In this document: positions 21,541-32,719 of the stretch, piece after piece
How the letters are laid out: the number at the start of each line of letters is the position of its first letter
Position numbering within the stretch: position 1 is the first letter of the stretch
Assembly: GCA_019426215.1 (NCBI GenBank)
Contig: CM033391.1
Location: 13,008,708 to 13,072,707 of the forward strand
DNA from: Buddleja alternifolia
Taxonomy: Eukaryota; Streptophyta; Magnoliopsida; Lamiales; Scrophulariaceae
Reading direction: 5' to 3'
Length of the DNA stretch: 64,000 nucleotides
Position numbers and translations under genes: made by a program
The notes under the pieces: generated by a model
Told to the model about the DNA's origin: nothing
Databases searched by the model: none
The model's input: the letters and a program-made list of their open reading frames with translations, nothing else

Positions 21541-22127
21541 CAAAGAATTATTAGAAATAAATATACTCTCTCCCTATCTCTCTCTAAACCCTAGTCTTCT
21601 TTTTCTTCTATATTCCTCCGTCAGCGATGGCTTGGTGAAGCAGTCGTCTTCTTCACCACTGTTACCATCACCATCGTCGGCGGGTCGTCTTCTTCACCAC
21701 TGTTACCATCACCATCGTCTGCGGGTTGGGTTGGAGCACCCTTCTTCAACTTGTACATCACATCTTCAAATCTGAAGGGACGACTATGGATCTAACGAGA
21801 TAGAGACAGATCTGATGAGATGAAGACGGGCGATGCATAAGTTTTTATATAGCATTTTAGATTTTTTGCTTCGTATTTTACTTTCTCTCTCGTATGAGAG
21901 TTTATTTTCTCTTTCGAATGAGAGTTTTATCTCTCCTTGAATAGGAGTTGCATAAGAATTTTCTTGTGTTCGGCTGTGAGTTCTTAAAATTTGTTATCTT
22001 CAAGAACTTGATAGTTAGTGTTTCAGATGTTCTTACTACATCGTTTGAGTCGATATAAATTGTATTGTTCCAAGCGTTGTAAACTTTCGATTGAATGATA
22101 TATAAGACCGATTTTTCTTCAAAAAAA
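21541..22127 (+). mobile_element. Retroposed sequence (LINE-derived or processed transcript) with 16-bp TSD
   Basis: AATAAATTTGAAATTT occurs at 21525-21540 and again at 22127-22142, directly after an A-rich tail (TTCTTCAAAAAAAA). Target duplication of this length plus a 3' poly(A) is the mark of LINE-type reverse transcription. The inserted 590 bp starts with a pyrimidine-rich stretch including AAACCCTAG, typical of plant 5' ends. It has only short frames and ends with ATTGAATGATATATAAGACC before the tail. It may be a short non-autonomous LINE derivative or a retroposed RNA. I cannot name a parent gene. Confidence 0.7.
21644..21726 (+). repeat. 41-bp tandem duplication (2 copies)
   Basis: CGTCTTCTTCACCACTGTTA followed by CCATCACCATCGTCKGCGGGT occurs twice in direct succession, with a single difference (GGCGGG against TGCGGG). 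It lies inside the retroposed segment. Confidence 0.92.
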
Positions 22128-22455
22128 ATAAATTTGAAATTTGAATTATTTTCTTATCTTCTAAATAATTTATAATAATATATTTTAAGATAATCAAAAT
22201 GATTTATTGAAAACAGTACATAAATAATATTAGAATATTCTATTTATAAAAAGTAATATCCATGTTATTCAACCTATCCATTTGAAACGTCCAAAACAAA
22301 AATAATTCTTACAATAAAATTAATTCATTCAATTTTAATCTAAGAAATCATGGATAAGTTAGTTCAAAAAATTATTACCCTTTTTGGTTTTTTCTCAAAT
22401 GAATATGTAAGAGTACAAAATATTTTTATGATTTTTTCAATAATATAAAAATATA

Positions 22456-22734
22456 GGGATAATTTCATATCGTACCCCTGTGAAAAATGAAACTTGCACA
22501 CACACCCCTGTGTTAAAAAAAATAGTCTTACCCTATGCTATTTTTAATTTGCACAAACTGCCCAAATCTACTTCAAACACACTGCGCGTGAATGCTACCT
22601 TCAATAAATTTCTAACAGATGGGGGGTTTTTGTGCAGGTTTTTAAAATCACATGGGTATATAAGGCTATATTTTTAATACAAGGGGGATGTGTGCGGGTT
22701 TCGTGTTTTACAGCGGTACAAAAATAATTTTCCC
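22456..22734. mobile_element. Mutator-like MITE, 279 bp, 9-bp TSD
   Basis: The left end GGGATAATTTCATATCGTAC is matched in reverse complement by the right end (GGTACAAAAATAATTTTCCC). Similarity continues for about 70 bp through a CCCGCACACAT-type block. AAAAATATA flanks both sides (22447-22455 and 22735-22743), an exact 9-bp duplication. The weak frame inside is not coding. Confidence 0.88.
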
Positions 22735-22743
22735 AAAAATATA

Positions 22744-23850
22744 TTTTAGGAGATATATAGTTATTTTTCCTTTTATTTATTTACACGAGATATAAGTTGG
22801 ATTGTCAATGACCTCATGCCGGCTCGAAACTCGTAAGTTTGGCTTGGTAAGTGTCATGCCGAACCTTATATGAATGAAGCCCAAGTCGAGCTCAAATAAG
22901 AGGTTAGGGCTTGAATTCAAATTCATGAATTCAAGCCGAGCGTGAGTAAAGGTAATCACGATTTGAATTGGGCTTGGACTCATAAATATTTATATAATTA
23001 GAGTAAACATAATATTAATATTAAATAGCAAAAAGAATCATTCAAGTCAATCGTTCTTTAATTTAAAACTTTCCCACCAGAAAACATGACTATATTATAA
23101 GTAATTTTTCTGTTTCATTATTTTTCTTGATTAATTGATTATCTAATTAGTTCATTACTCATAACCATTTAATAAAATCTATTATGATTTCTGGTGACTT
23201 TTTATAATATAACTTCTTATTTACAAGTGCAAGAAAAGTGGATTAAAACGTTAATAAATTGGCGATGCATTATGGTTTAATTTATTTAGTTTAGATAATC
23301 AATGTCTTAACAAGGTGAAATTAAGTTTCAATTTTTTTTTTTCAATTTAGCATAGATGATGTTAAATTTTGAACAATCTTAGATTATTAGTTTTTTTTTC
23401 CTTTTCAATTGCGATATTCGATTCACTTTATTACTTGTAATTTTTAAAAAGAGAGCAAATTCGAACATACTTGAAGCACGTATTACTTTTTAAGTCGGGC
23501 CAAAAACTCGTGCAATTTCAAGCTTGATAATAAAAACCCGCACAATATCAACCCCAGCATGAGCAAAATCAGACTCAGCTCGCTTGACTTGATTACCAAA
23601 CCTAGATATAAGAGGGGTTGACGGGCAAAAGCATTAGGCGACTGCATAGACTTGCAAGTCGTTTTCCAAGAGAGAGTCTTTGTTTTAACTTTCAACCCTC
23701 TTCTTCTTTTCCTTCCCAGTCTTATTAATTTAGCGTATGCGTTAAAGCAAATGCATTAAACACATATAATAAATAACACAATTCTGGAAGGATGGTATTT
23801 CAGTTATATTTTCCATCTGTTTCTCCATAAATATATTTTTTCTTCTTTGC
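22744..23850. other. Intergenic stretch upstream of the DUF4378 gene; degenerate repeat remnants
   Basis: Two blocks, 22790-22985 and about 23490-23640, share a GGCTTG/AAGCTTG and CTCGWRACTCGT vocabulary common in plant interspersed repeats, in roughly opposite orientation. I could not align them convincingly end to end. No gene is visible. The last 100 bp before 23850 probably contain the promoter of the gene to the right. Confidence 0.4.
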
Positions 23851-25459
23851 CCGCCATCATATTTCATTAACTCGTGCATGCTTACTGAAAACTATAAACT
23901 TGGACCCCGCTTTGTGTTCTTCACAGCGACAAGGTTAGTAAAATCCCCTCTCTTATTTTTTTGGATTTTGAAGTTTTTATGTGATGGGCTTTCACTGTTC
24001 CATCTGTGTAAACTGCCCTATTTTTGTATCTTTACATGTTTTTTTGTTTAATTTTGTTTTCCAAAACTAAAAAAGAAAGAAAAAGTATATTTGATACAGG
24101 AATTGGACCCTTTGTTCTGTTTTTGGTATAATTCAGATTGAAATTGGTTTTCTTAAGTTATTTTGGAGCTCAGAATCATAGATTTGTTTATAAACTTAAA
24201 GACTTTTATGTGATTTCTTTTTTCCCTGCATATGATTTGCAATAGATTTTCTAGTGTTTATAAGACTAATCAACTGGTACTGAGCGTGGATCAAAGTTTC
24301 GTTTCTAACATGTGTTTCGACTTTCAAGTTTATAAATATTGAAAACTTTTCGGAAACGTTTCAGAAACAATACAGAAAATTTGTAAAATTAAAGAAACAT
24401 GTCGAAAAATCGAAATAAAAAAGAATAAGTTATTTTTTTTAATTTGGTACGTATTAATTTTTATTTTCAGCCAACCATGTTAAATAACTTTTAATATTAC
24501 CAATATTTCAAATTATTATGTGATGTTTGATCCTTATTACAATTTACAATTAACTAATATGTCATAATTTATTTAAAAATAACTATAATGAATATAATAC
24601 CTCAAATAAGTAAACTCGATATACTAATATCTTATAGTAATATTATCAGTTACTATTAAGTTTATAATTAATTATATGATACAAAGAGTTCATAAATGCT
24701 TACAAATAAGAGTTTCGTTAGAATATTTGGAAAAATTTAAAGTTGCGATTGGAAACTGAAATGTTTCATGGAAAATGAAGAAAATATAAGACTATGTTTG
24801 GATATGCTTCCAAACCCAATTTGGTCAAAATTTTGGCCCAATTGTGTGTGGTTAACATAATTTTGGGCCAAAAATATGTGCTTTTTGGTAAAATAAAATA
24901 AAAAATACACCCCTTTATTAACTTTCAATTGTTAACTAATTATTAACAGACAAAAATTTCATGATTTGACTGTTACAGTAATTTTTGTTTCTGGAAACAA
25001 AACCAAACACTATCTCACAAAAAAAAAAAAAAAAGGCTAAAAAACCAACTCTCAAAATAAAATCAAATAAAATCTCATCAAATATACACATGTCCCTATA
25101 AATTTCTCATCAATAATTCTTACCAAAATACCAAACATAGCCGAAGTGTTTCATAGGAAACTGAAGAATTTTGAAACTACATCTTATTTTAGTTTTCCTT
25201 TATGATATAAAATTGTAATAATATTAATCTGATTAGAATAACAAAGATGTGAAGTTACTTATTGGAGCTAAACAGAACTTTAAAATTTCATAGGTATAAT
25301 TGCTGTAGGTCTACTACGTACATGTAAAAGGCAATAGATTTCTTTTTGTGAGCAATCTCATATAATCTGAATGAAATTATTGGTCTCTATATGTGATTAT
25401 GTTCATTGAACAGGTCGAAAAGATCCGATTTTTATTAAGTGGTCTGAAACGTTTTGAGA
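23826..25459 (+). promoter_or_regulatory. Probable promoter, 5'UTR exon and 5'UTR intron of the DUF4378 gene
   Basis: A TATA-like ATAAATATAT lies at 23828-23837. Downstream, CAGCGACAAG followed by GTTAGT at 23934 is a plausible donor, and TTCATTGAACAG ending at 25413 is a plausible acceptor. The 46 bases from 25414 to the ATG at 25460 would then be leader. The inferred intron of 1480 bp holds a Tourist-like MITE. This is inferred from splice consensus and spacing only. Transcripts would decide it. Confidence 0.4.
24790..25142. mobile_element. Tourist-like (PIF/Harbinger) MITE, copy 1
   Basis: The left end GACTATGTTTGGATATGCTT is matched by the reverse complement of the right end (ACCAAAATACCAAACATAGCC). 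The first 100 bp (CCAAACCCAATTTGGTCAAA, TTTTGGCCCAATTGTG, GGTTAACA and so on) match the inverted copy at 37966-38371. Flanking trinucleotides TAA and GAA are one mismatch from a TWA duplication. It sits in the inferred 5'UTR intron of the DUF4378 gene. Confidence 0.8.
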
Positions 25460-27790
25460 ATGGGAAAGCATTTCTGGATGAAGCATGTACATGATGAAAC
25501 ACACGATAAACAGCCGGGCTGCATGTGGCGATTCCACCGTAATTGGCACTCCAATGTAATGAAGTTGATCCACCACCGCAAATATGAAAACCAAACACAT
25601 TCAACATGTAAGTAGTAATTATTTGAACAACTCGTTTTTGTTACATCTCTTGCTATATCATTGTACTTTAATTAGTATTTGGTTGGATGCTTGGGTTGTC
25701 GATCTTTGTGTTGGGGAATCACATATTCATGATTAAGTCAGAATTCTTAGTATTGGAGGGTGGATAAATATTTTTTGCTCACGATTTAGAAATTTGAAGG
25801 GGATAAATTTTGAATATGTCTTATTTACAAGTAAAATTTGAGAATATGTCTAAGTGGTATGAATCATATATTCTTATCACTTGAGAAAGAGAGAGACAAA
25901 TGTTTGTTTCCTCTTCTTTACATTTGTAACAATTTTCTGCTATTTGGCTGCAGACGATGATGCTAATGAAGTAGAAAAGCTTTTGGTTGATCAGAGTGCT
26001 AAAAAATCTCGTCCAACCAAAAAACGATCTCTTAGAGCTCGCATAAAAGCATTGATTGCTGAAGAGATCTCTAAGGAAAGTGAGAACACAAAACCGAAAG
26101 AAGGCTTCTGTTTAAAATCAAAATTGGACCGAACTTATTCCATACACCACCTTGAATCTCTGGATGGTGAACTTGGCAAAATACCGACAGATTGGAACCG
26201 GCCGATCATTTTCCTACCCAAAAATGTGGAAAATCCTACGAAGCCTGCAGATTCTAAAGAGGACCCTGATGTTCTTGATATATTCAAGGTAGACAGAGAG
26301 TTGCTCATAAAACATCTAAAAGATGCTGATGAGAGTGTTGCTAATTTCACCCGTAGTGCATTAGGCTTGAATACAAAATCAAAATTTAGCAAATCAAGAT
26401 CGTTCCCGGTGGCTGAATTGTCACAAAGGAGAAAGATTAAGCCCATTAAACTTGAAAACAAACAGAAAGAAGTTTGGTCGTTCCCCCGAGAAGACAAGTT
26501 TAAAACCGCTGATCAAGCCCCCCGATCGGATCGTTCAGATTATTCCCGTACAACGTCGGGTGATGATAAATGTGATATTGGAAAACGTATTCACCATAGG
26601 AGTTCTTCTTCCAATGAATCACTGGATAAATATGCTTGGTTGTTTGAGAACAGTTTTCGAAGGGATGTTAAGTTGCATCCTTCTAAGAGCTTGAAATTAA
26701 CAAATGAATATAGCCACGCTCCAATATATTTCAGAAGGATACGTTCCTTATCGAATGTAGATTCTTATTATTCTAGTTTAAATTTTGAGGTACTGGGTGA
26801 TGATCCCTTTGGAAACGGATCATTTGTAACTGCAAAAGATACCAGTTCAGGTCTACAAAATCGCGAGGGGGAAGAAGAGATAGAAATACCTCTTAGCAAT
26901 AAAAAAAATATTTCGACTAAGACAGAGATTGCCCACAGAGATCTTCCAGATGAGGCTTTTATTTTGGATTCAGACATCTGCTTCCAAGAACCAGAGTCTC
27001 AAGCTGTAGAGCTTCAAATTTCTGAAGGTATATTTGAGCCCTCGAAACATATATATTGTTTATCTGTGAAGCTTTTGTAGGAGTGGTGTTAAGATTGAGT
27101 TTTTCCTGTTTTTTAATCATGATTTCAGGTTTGAGGCATAGTTGCATAAATGGTGAATTATGGAGTTCAACTGGCTCTAATGATCATAAAAGCCACCACG
27201 TCAAATCTCTCTCAACCTATAGCAACACATTAAATCTTGAGAATGACGAAAATTCTGACAAGATCATCAAATGTTGTCCTAAGAACGACTTGTATTACGT
27301 GAGGCACGTTCTGGATCAATCAGGCGTTGCAGATGATGCCTCTGAAAGAACATGGCACGCAGTTAACCAGCCATTGAGCCCACAATTATTCGAGGAGGTG
27401 GAATCATGGTGGCCCCACGATCAAGACCAGTCAAGAGGACGGCAAGAATTCTACGAATGTTGGCACCATCAGATGCTATTTGATTTGGTTAATGAGGTGT
27501 TACTCGATGTATATGATAGATCACTCCCTTACTATCCCAAGGCATTATCCTCTAATTGCCATGTGCATCCCTTTCCAGTGGGCCACCGCACTATCGAGGA
27601 TGTCACCAAACGCATTGGCATGTTGATGAATTTGAAAGTCGAGGAAAGGCAGTCGTTAGATTGTATCGTGGGTCGTGACCTATCAAATGATGACAGCTGG
27701 ATGAATCTCCAGCTGGAAAGTGAGTGCACGGCGCTTGAGCTTGAGGACATGATTTTTGATGAACTTCTTGAAGAGGTCATTTGTTCTTGA
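25460..27790 (+). CDS. TRM32-like DUF4378 domain protein, three coding exons, 627 aa
   Basis: Exons are 25460-25607, 25954-27027 and 27129-27790. The introns have GTAAGT..TTGGCTGCAG and GTATAT..GATTTCAG borders and join in frame (148 + 1074 + 662 nt, TGA at the end). The N-terminus contains MGKHFWMKHVHDE and the PGCMW motif typical of this group. A basic stretch (KKSRPTKKRSLRARIKALI) follows, with long Ser/Lys/Asp-rich low-complexity segments between about residues 90 and 455. The C-terminal DUF4378 domain spans about 460-622, with LYYVRHVLDQSG, WHAVNQPLSPQLFEEVE, QEFYECWHHQMLFDLVNEVL and an acidic end LELEDMIFDELLEEVI. TRM proteins (TON1-recruiting motif) act at microtubules and the preprophase band; for the TRM32-like branch the role is poorly known, so function is inferred from family only. 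I chose the ATG at 25460 because it restores the conserved GCMW motif; the ATG at 25881 lies in the intron. Confidence 0.85.
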
Positions 27791-28974
27791 GCTTGTTGAG
27801 TTCAGCGTTTACAGGGCTTTATTGTCTTCTACTGGTTTGAGTTGTCGCATGAAATTAGTTCAAGATTCTTTGTGAATATAGTGTCGTATTCATTAAGTAG
27901 GTAGCTTAGAATAATACCGCTTTCATGATCATCAACAAGTTTCTGGAAAAGTTCTATTATCTTTAAGAATCAAATATACTGAGTGATTTGATGTGTACAG
28001 ATTTGAATTATATTGGTATGAAAGTAATTTGTTGCATGCATGAGATGCAAGAAAGTAGTAAGTCCAAACTGTTACAAGATTATTAATTTTCAACCATTTA
28101 TAGTAGAATATTCATGGAAGACTTTCTCAGATTTTACACGTGTGATACATGTTCCTTCTATTTCTCCAAGCAAAGCTCTTCGCGTTGCAATGCTTATTGT
28201 GTAGGTTTGGCCTTTCATAAGTGGAGATAGAATAAAGTGCCCATAATAAAGACGTAATGTCTGTTCTTGATTCTACACACTTCAACTGTAGTGTCCGAGT
28301 AGATACAATTACTTTCTTATCTCTAATCAATAACATAAAGTTGGTTAGAGGAATCCATGTAATTAAAGCCACATTACATCAGCTACTTCTTTGTGTCCTG
28401 TTTATTACATATTTCGGATAAGTAATAGCAGAATTCGAACACGCAACTTTGATTGGTTCTGAGTTGTGTTTGAACTTCATGATTGTACTTATGCATAAGA
28501 AAAGGAATTTGTTTCGTGTTTATGAACCAAACAAAGGAATTTTGAGTAGGTAATGAAACTTTGTTCAGTTTTAAGCCTGTCGGTGGTTTAAACTTCATGA
28601 TTGTACTTAATTTGGAGATCCAAAGCGAACTATATGAGACAGAGATGATTGGGTTTGTCATGTACAAAACTAATGGAGCATTTGAAATGCAGAAATCCAA
28701 GTTGTGGTTTCATTTTCATGTAATATTGACATTTTTTTTTTTTTTGCATACATCAATTCTGCTTCACACATACATCAAGATTCAAGCCCCGGTAATCAAA
28801 GCAACACAAACCATAAATAGAGCTGTACAAATATACAAACATATATTAGCCATTACATAAATTCAGCGAATGAATTTCGTACGTAATGGTTGGTCTTATT
28901 TTAATACATTTTGATAATACACAAACTTGACAAACCATGGTTGCTACTTCATGGGGCATAAATCCTTATGCCAT
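27791..28974. other. 3' flank of the DUF4378 gene and intergenic spacer
   Basis: The first 200-250 bp after the stop are probably 3'UTR. Two copies of AACTTCATGATTGTACTTA lie at about 28473 and 28591, part of a weak local duplication. The short frames on both strands here have no domain, and I call no gene. Confidence 0.5.
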
Positions 28975-29786
28975 TCAACAATTGCACGGATCACATTTGC
29001 AGTTGGATCCACACTTGCAGCCGTTGCCTCCTTCCGCACCAAAGTTTGTCTCAGATCCTTCTGAGTACCTAAGAAATATTAATTTATTTGTTAAGTTTAT
29101 TCAATAACAAGAGAATAAGTACAGATTTAAAATGCTTTTAAGTTTTTATTTCGAGTAAATGATTTTATTTATCATATATTATACGTACGTCTTCAGTGGT
29201 GTAACCCCTTCAATGATGATAACATTTGATACCTTCTCCACATCAGGGTACATCCCACATCTGTATCAAACAAAAAATTGAGCTAGAAGTATAATTTGTT
29301 ACTATAAAGCTATGCATAAAATAAGGGGGAAATAGAGTATGTTAATTTAACATCAATTGAACCAACCAGTGTACCAATCAAATAGTTAAAATTGTAGTTT
29401 GTTACAACAATAAAGCTATGCATAAAATTACGATCAACCATGAAATAAAGAGAAAATTATAATCGGAGTATGTTAAATAAATATCAATTGAATCAATCTG
29501 GGATAAGATGAAGTAAATCTGTGACGTGAAGAAATAAAATTTATGTCGCTATTACCCCATGATAACTCGTGATCCACACATTCAATAAGCAATTTTAATA
29601 ATTGAAAATTATCTAAACGTAATCTATGGGCTTAATATTATAACGTTTGAAAAAAAAATTCCTCTTCTAATTCAATTTTTTTTTTGGGTTGGGTGGGGTG
29701 GGGTGGGGGTTTGTGGGTACAGACCCGCATCCGCTGCCGCACTTGCAGCTTGAGCCACATCCACAGTTTCCTCCACAGCTAGACAT
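28975..29786 (-). CDS. Type 2-like plant metallothionein, three exons, 75 aa
   Basis: Minus-strand exons are 29786-29725, 29260-29189 and 29068-28975 (62 + 72 + 94 nt, TGA at the end). Splice borders are GTCTGT..GATACAG and GTACGT..TTCTTAG. The N-terminal metal-binding domain ([27 protein letters not shown]) and the C-terminal domain ([15 protein letters not shown]) flank a cysteine-free linker ([19 protein letters not shown]), the classic two-domain plant metallothionein layout. The length (75 aa) is normal. The usual Cys-Cys pair near residue 3-4 of type 2 proteins is Ser-Cys here, and the last pair is CGC instead of CGGC, so it is intermediate between types 1 and 2. The role is cytosolic binding of Cu/Zn and redox buffering. 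A TATA box lies about 115 bp upstream. Confidence 0.93.
29688..29715 (+). other. G-rich tract with quadruplex potential in metallothionein intron 1
   Basis: GGGTTGGGTGGGGTGGGG followed by TGGGGG satisfies the four-run G-quadruplex pattern. It lies on the template strand of the minus-strand gene, about 10 bp inside intron 1 from the donor site. Confidence 0.75.
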
Positions 29787-29900
29787 TTTCTTTGAGTACA
29801 GAAAAGAAGAATATATAGGAAGAAAGGTTTTGTAATTGATTTGAATTTTCGCTACTAGCTCTTAATTGTTCTTATGCATATACAAATTGGCTTGCCTCCT

Positions 29901-29908
29901 ATTTATAA
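29901..29908 (-). promoter_or_regulatory. TATA box of the metallothionein gene
   Basis: The minus strand reads CATTATAAATAGGAGG, a strong plant TATA box, about 115 bp upstream of the ATG at 29786. The spacing leaves room for a leader of about 80-85 nt. Confidence 0.75.
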
Positions 29909-30067
29909 TGCTATGGAGGAGAAAAGTTACACCTATAGATAGTTCATCTATTGTTTTTAAAATGTTTTTTCTTACTTAAAAAAATCTTAGATCAACAACT
30001 TGATAATGGTTTTAAAAAACGAATGAATACTTCATCAGAAAAGATGATTCTCAAAATATATAAAATT

Positions 30068-30410
30068 CACTACAAAAAAAAAAAAATACATTAATGATAA
30101 AATATCAAATGACAATGTCAAAGTTGTCACTAATGACAAATTTTTAGTGACAAAAACTTTTGTGTTGTCACAAGAATAGGTTTTACACATGTTTAATAGT
30201 GACAAGATTTGTATAGAAGTTGTCACTTTTGATAGTTAGTGACAAGGAAATTGTTGTCACTATGCTTAATTAACATTATCTGTCCTAACAATTATGCTTA
30301 TGAATTAAGATAACTACACTTGATAGTCACTATTTTGTGTATCTTGTTTTTAGCTCGTCGACAATGGTGTCATCTAAAGTTGACGATATTTTATGTAACA
30401 TTTACATAAT
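30068..30410. mobile_element. CACTA-type terminal fragment with TTGTCACTA/GTGACAA subterminal repeats
   Basis: CACTACAAAAAAAAAAAA at 30068 is a CACTA terminus. Within 200 bp follow at least seven copies of GTGACAA or its complement TTGTCAC in mixed orientation, as in subterminal repeat regions of this superfamily. No matching right end with the same subterminal motif was found. The element is truncated or interrupted by the complete CACTA element that starts at 30411. Confidence 0.6.
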
Positions 30411-32351
30411 CACTACAACAAAATATAGATACCACTATATGTGTCCACACATGTTTACGTTCAAAGAGCGGGGAATTGTTGTCACTACATTCGCCCCTGC
30501 GCTTTTTTTCTAAGAACCGCCGTTATGAGTCAACTTTAGTGATAACTCATTTCGATCAATTTTAGACTTTCCTTTTCTTTTGTTTCCCTGGATACACTTC
30601 CATGGACGTCTATTCTTATGTTCTCCAAATGAATCTCTTAAACCCTCTTAAAGTTCTCTGGCTGGAAACATTCTGCCCGAGATGTTTTCACTAAATATCA
30701 ATTTATGATTCTTGAAGTCACTTAATTTTTAGTTTGTTAACACTTGATTAAATCCATATTTTATATTTTTGTTGTGTAGTACATTTATTATGGTTAATTT
30801 GTTTTGATTTAATTTTCATGTTCTAGTTACCAACTCCATTGCAAGTGAATGGCCAAAAGGTAATAGAAGAATAGTCTTATTCACCATTAGAATATTGATG
30901 GCTTTGTTAAAGGAACGTTTGCGATGTTCATACAGACTACCATGTCAAGACTACTCATCATTTTGTCAAGTGCTTGCAATACAAACAGTGATCCATAATA
31001 GCATATGAAAGAATAACTAGTCCGTTGTAATTTCCTTTTGCATTACACAAAAGTAACTGCAAGAAAACAAAAGAATGTTCTGTTTCTTACTATTACTCAT
31101 GCTTGTATTTGATGTCGGATGGTCTAGAACCCTACCAAATTTGTGTTGCTTGAATAGATATTGAATTTTGTCATATGCTTTTATTAGATCAAACGTTGCA
31201 AATGCCTTATTCAATGGCAAACATCATTAAGGTACATATTTTGCTAACGTAATGATTTAATACATTAGACCCTTCTGCATTTCTCCTGATCGGTTATTTT
31301 TTTGTTGACTAAACCTTATTTTGCTAAGTTTTGAGGCATTTAGTGTCACACTCTTTGTTAATATCACAAAAGCAAATTTGGTATCTTGCTTCGACTTAGA
31401 TACCCTCAAATTTATGCATTTATGTGATGCCCTGTTGGGAGTATTCCTGACTTGAGTTAAGTATCCTTAATTTTTTATTTTTTTTGCCTTTTCCCTAGTG
31501 GACATCGATTACCATCTAAACAATATTAGAAAGAAAGTAAGAGGGCTTGCATGCCTAAAGTTTGGGGACAATTGCATAAATGAAACCATTTGTCTATGTG
31601 AGCGAGGTGAACTCTATTAAAGTAAATGGTATGTATAAACTCATGAATCTAATTAATGTAGTGGGTAATTTGAGCATATCGAATTAATGAATCATGCATA
31701 GCATTCAGGAATAATGTTAGTAGTTATATTTTTCTTAATGTTCAACAAATGTTTGCTTTGGACTATCTTGTCAAGACTATTTCTGAATCTGATCTATTTT
31801 TATGTGTAGGTTGCTTTGGGTGAAAATGAGGATTTATGTAATCTTAGACCTCATCTTCTTCTTTTTCTCAACCGCAAAAACTAGACATATATATACATAT
31901 ATATATATATACAGATCTTTGATTATTATTTTTATCAACTCAGAGATAACTACATATAAACTTGAGTGTTAATATTCTTTTACATTTCACTCGTGATTGT
32001 CTTCTTATGTGCATTTTTTGAAATTGTGGAAAACTTGACTATGGTTTGATGTTTACATAAAGTTTTGTGTATCTTGCATTTTTAGCTCAAAGTAATGTTC
32101 GAAAGTCATTTTATGTGTCTATATAGGCTGGTCATGGGGCACTCAACCATCCCATTGACGATATTTTATGTAACTTATTACACAAATTTGAATATTTACA
32201 AGCACATAACACATTGTGTCCCGAGCGTGCTTGATTTAAACGCTTTTGCGACGGCTAGCGGCACTAGTATGTCCTAAAAACTGAAAACGCCTTAATAGGC
32301 ACCATATTGGGGCGCTTTTCTGTGTCCCCATAGACGATTTCTGTTGTAGTG
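30411..32351. mobile_element. Non-autonomous CACTA transposon, 1941 bp, TSD AAT
   Basis: The left end CACTACAACAAAATATAG and the right end TTCTGTTGTAGTG are inverted. The 3-bp flanks are AAT (30408-30410) and AAT (32352-32354). Subterminal motifs such as TGTGTCCMCATA occur near both ends. No transposase frame longer than about 70 codons exists. It lies 0.6 kb upstream of the metallothionein ATG. It does not share the CAGCGGTT palindromes of the elements at 8695 and 56965, so it is a different family. Confidence 0.9.
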
Positions 32352-32354
32352 AAT

Positions 32355-32719
32355 TGAGCCTTGATGCTTTTAAGTCAAATTTCTTTTGGTATCAAACTCT
32401 TTTAAGAAAAGGACAGTTTATTTTGTTTGAATTATTTGAAGCTTTTAAATAAATTAGTTTCATATAAACTAGGCTTTGAAGCCTTTCCATCCATAGATCA
32501 TGTCCATATAAGGGATATTTTATGAGAAAATTATAGCTATTTAAAACTAACTCTTCAACAAAGTTGCAAACGTTTAAGATGTGCACCCATATTGTTTATC
32601 AATTATCTTATTGATATTATAACTCTACGGGAATAAGAAAATTTTACAAGAGGAAAATGAAAGTTTAACTGTGGGTGCTTTACTACTAAATAAGAAAGAA
32701 AATTAAGTTATATGTTATA
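32355..32719. other. Short AT-rich spacer
   Basis: No frame, repeat or terminal motif that I can support. Confidence 0.5.

Noticed and set aside
25881..25953. ATG at 25881 as start of the DUF4378 protein
   Set aside because: The 24 codons before the acceptor at 25953 lie in the intron. The first exon at 25460 supplies the conserved N-terminus with the PGCMW motif and joins in frame.
27028..27128. Readthrough of the second DUF4378 intron as separate genes
   Set aside because: The upstream frame stops soon after 27028 and the downstream frame starts with a non-conserved stretch. Splicing at GTATAT..TTTCAG restores one continuous protein with the DUF4378 domain.
28561..28860. 99-codon plus-strand frame between the two host genes
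   Set aside because: Overlaps a similar minus-strand frame, no domain, contains a poly-T derived Phe run.
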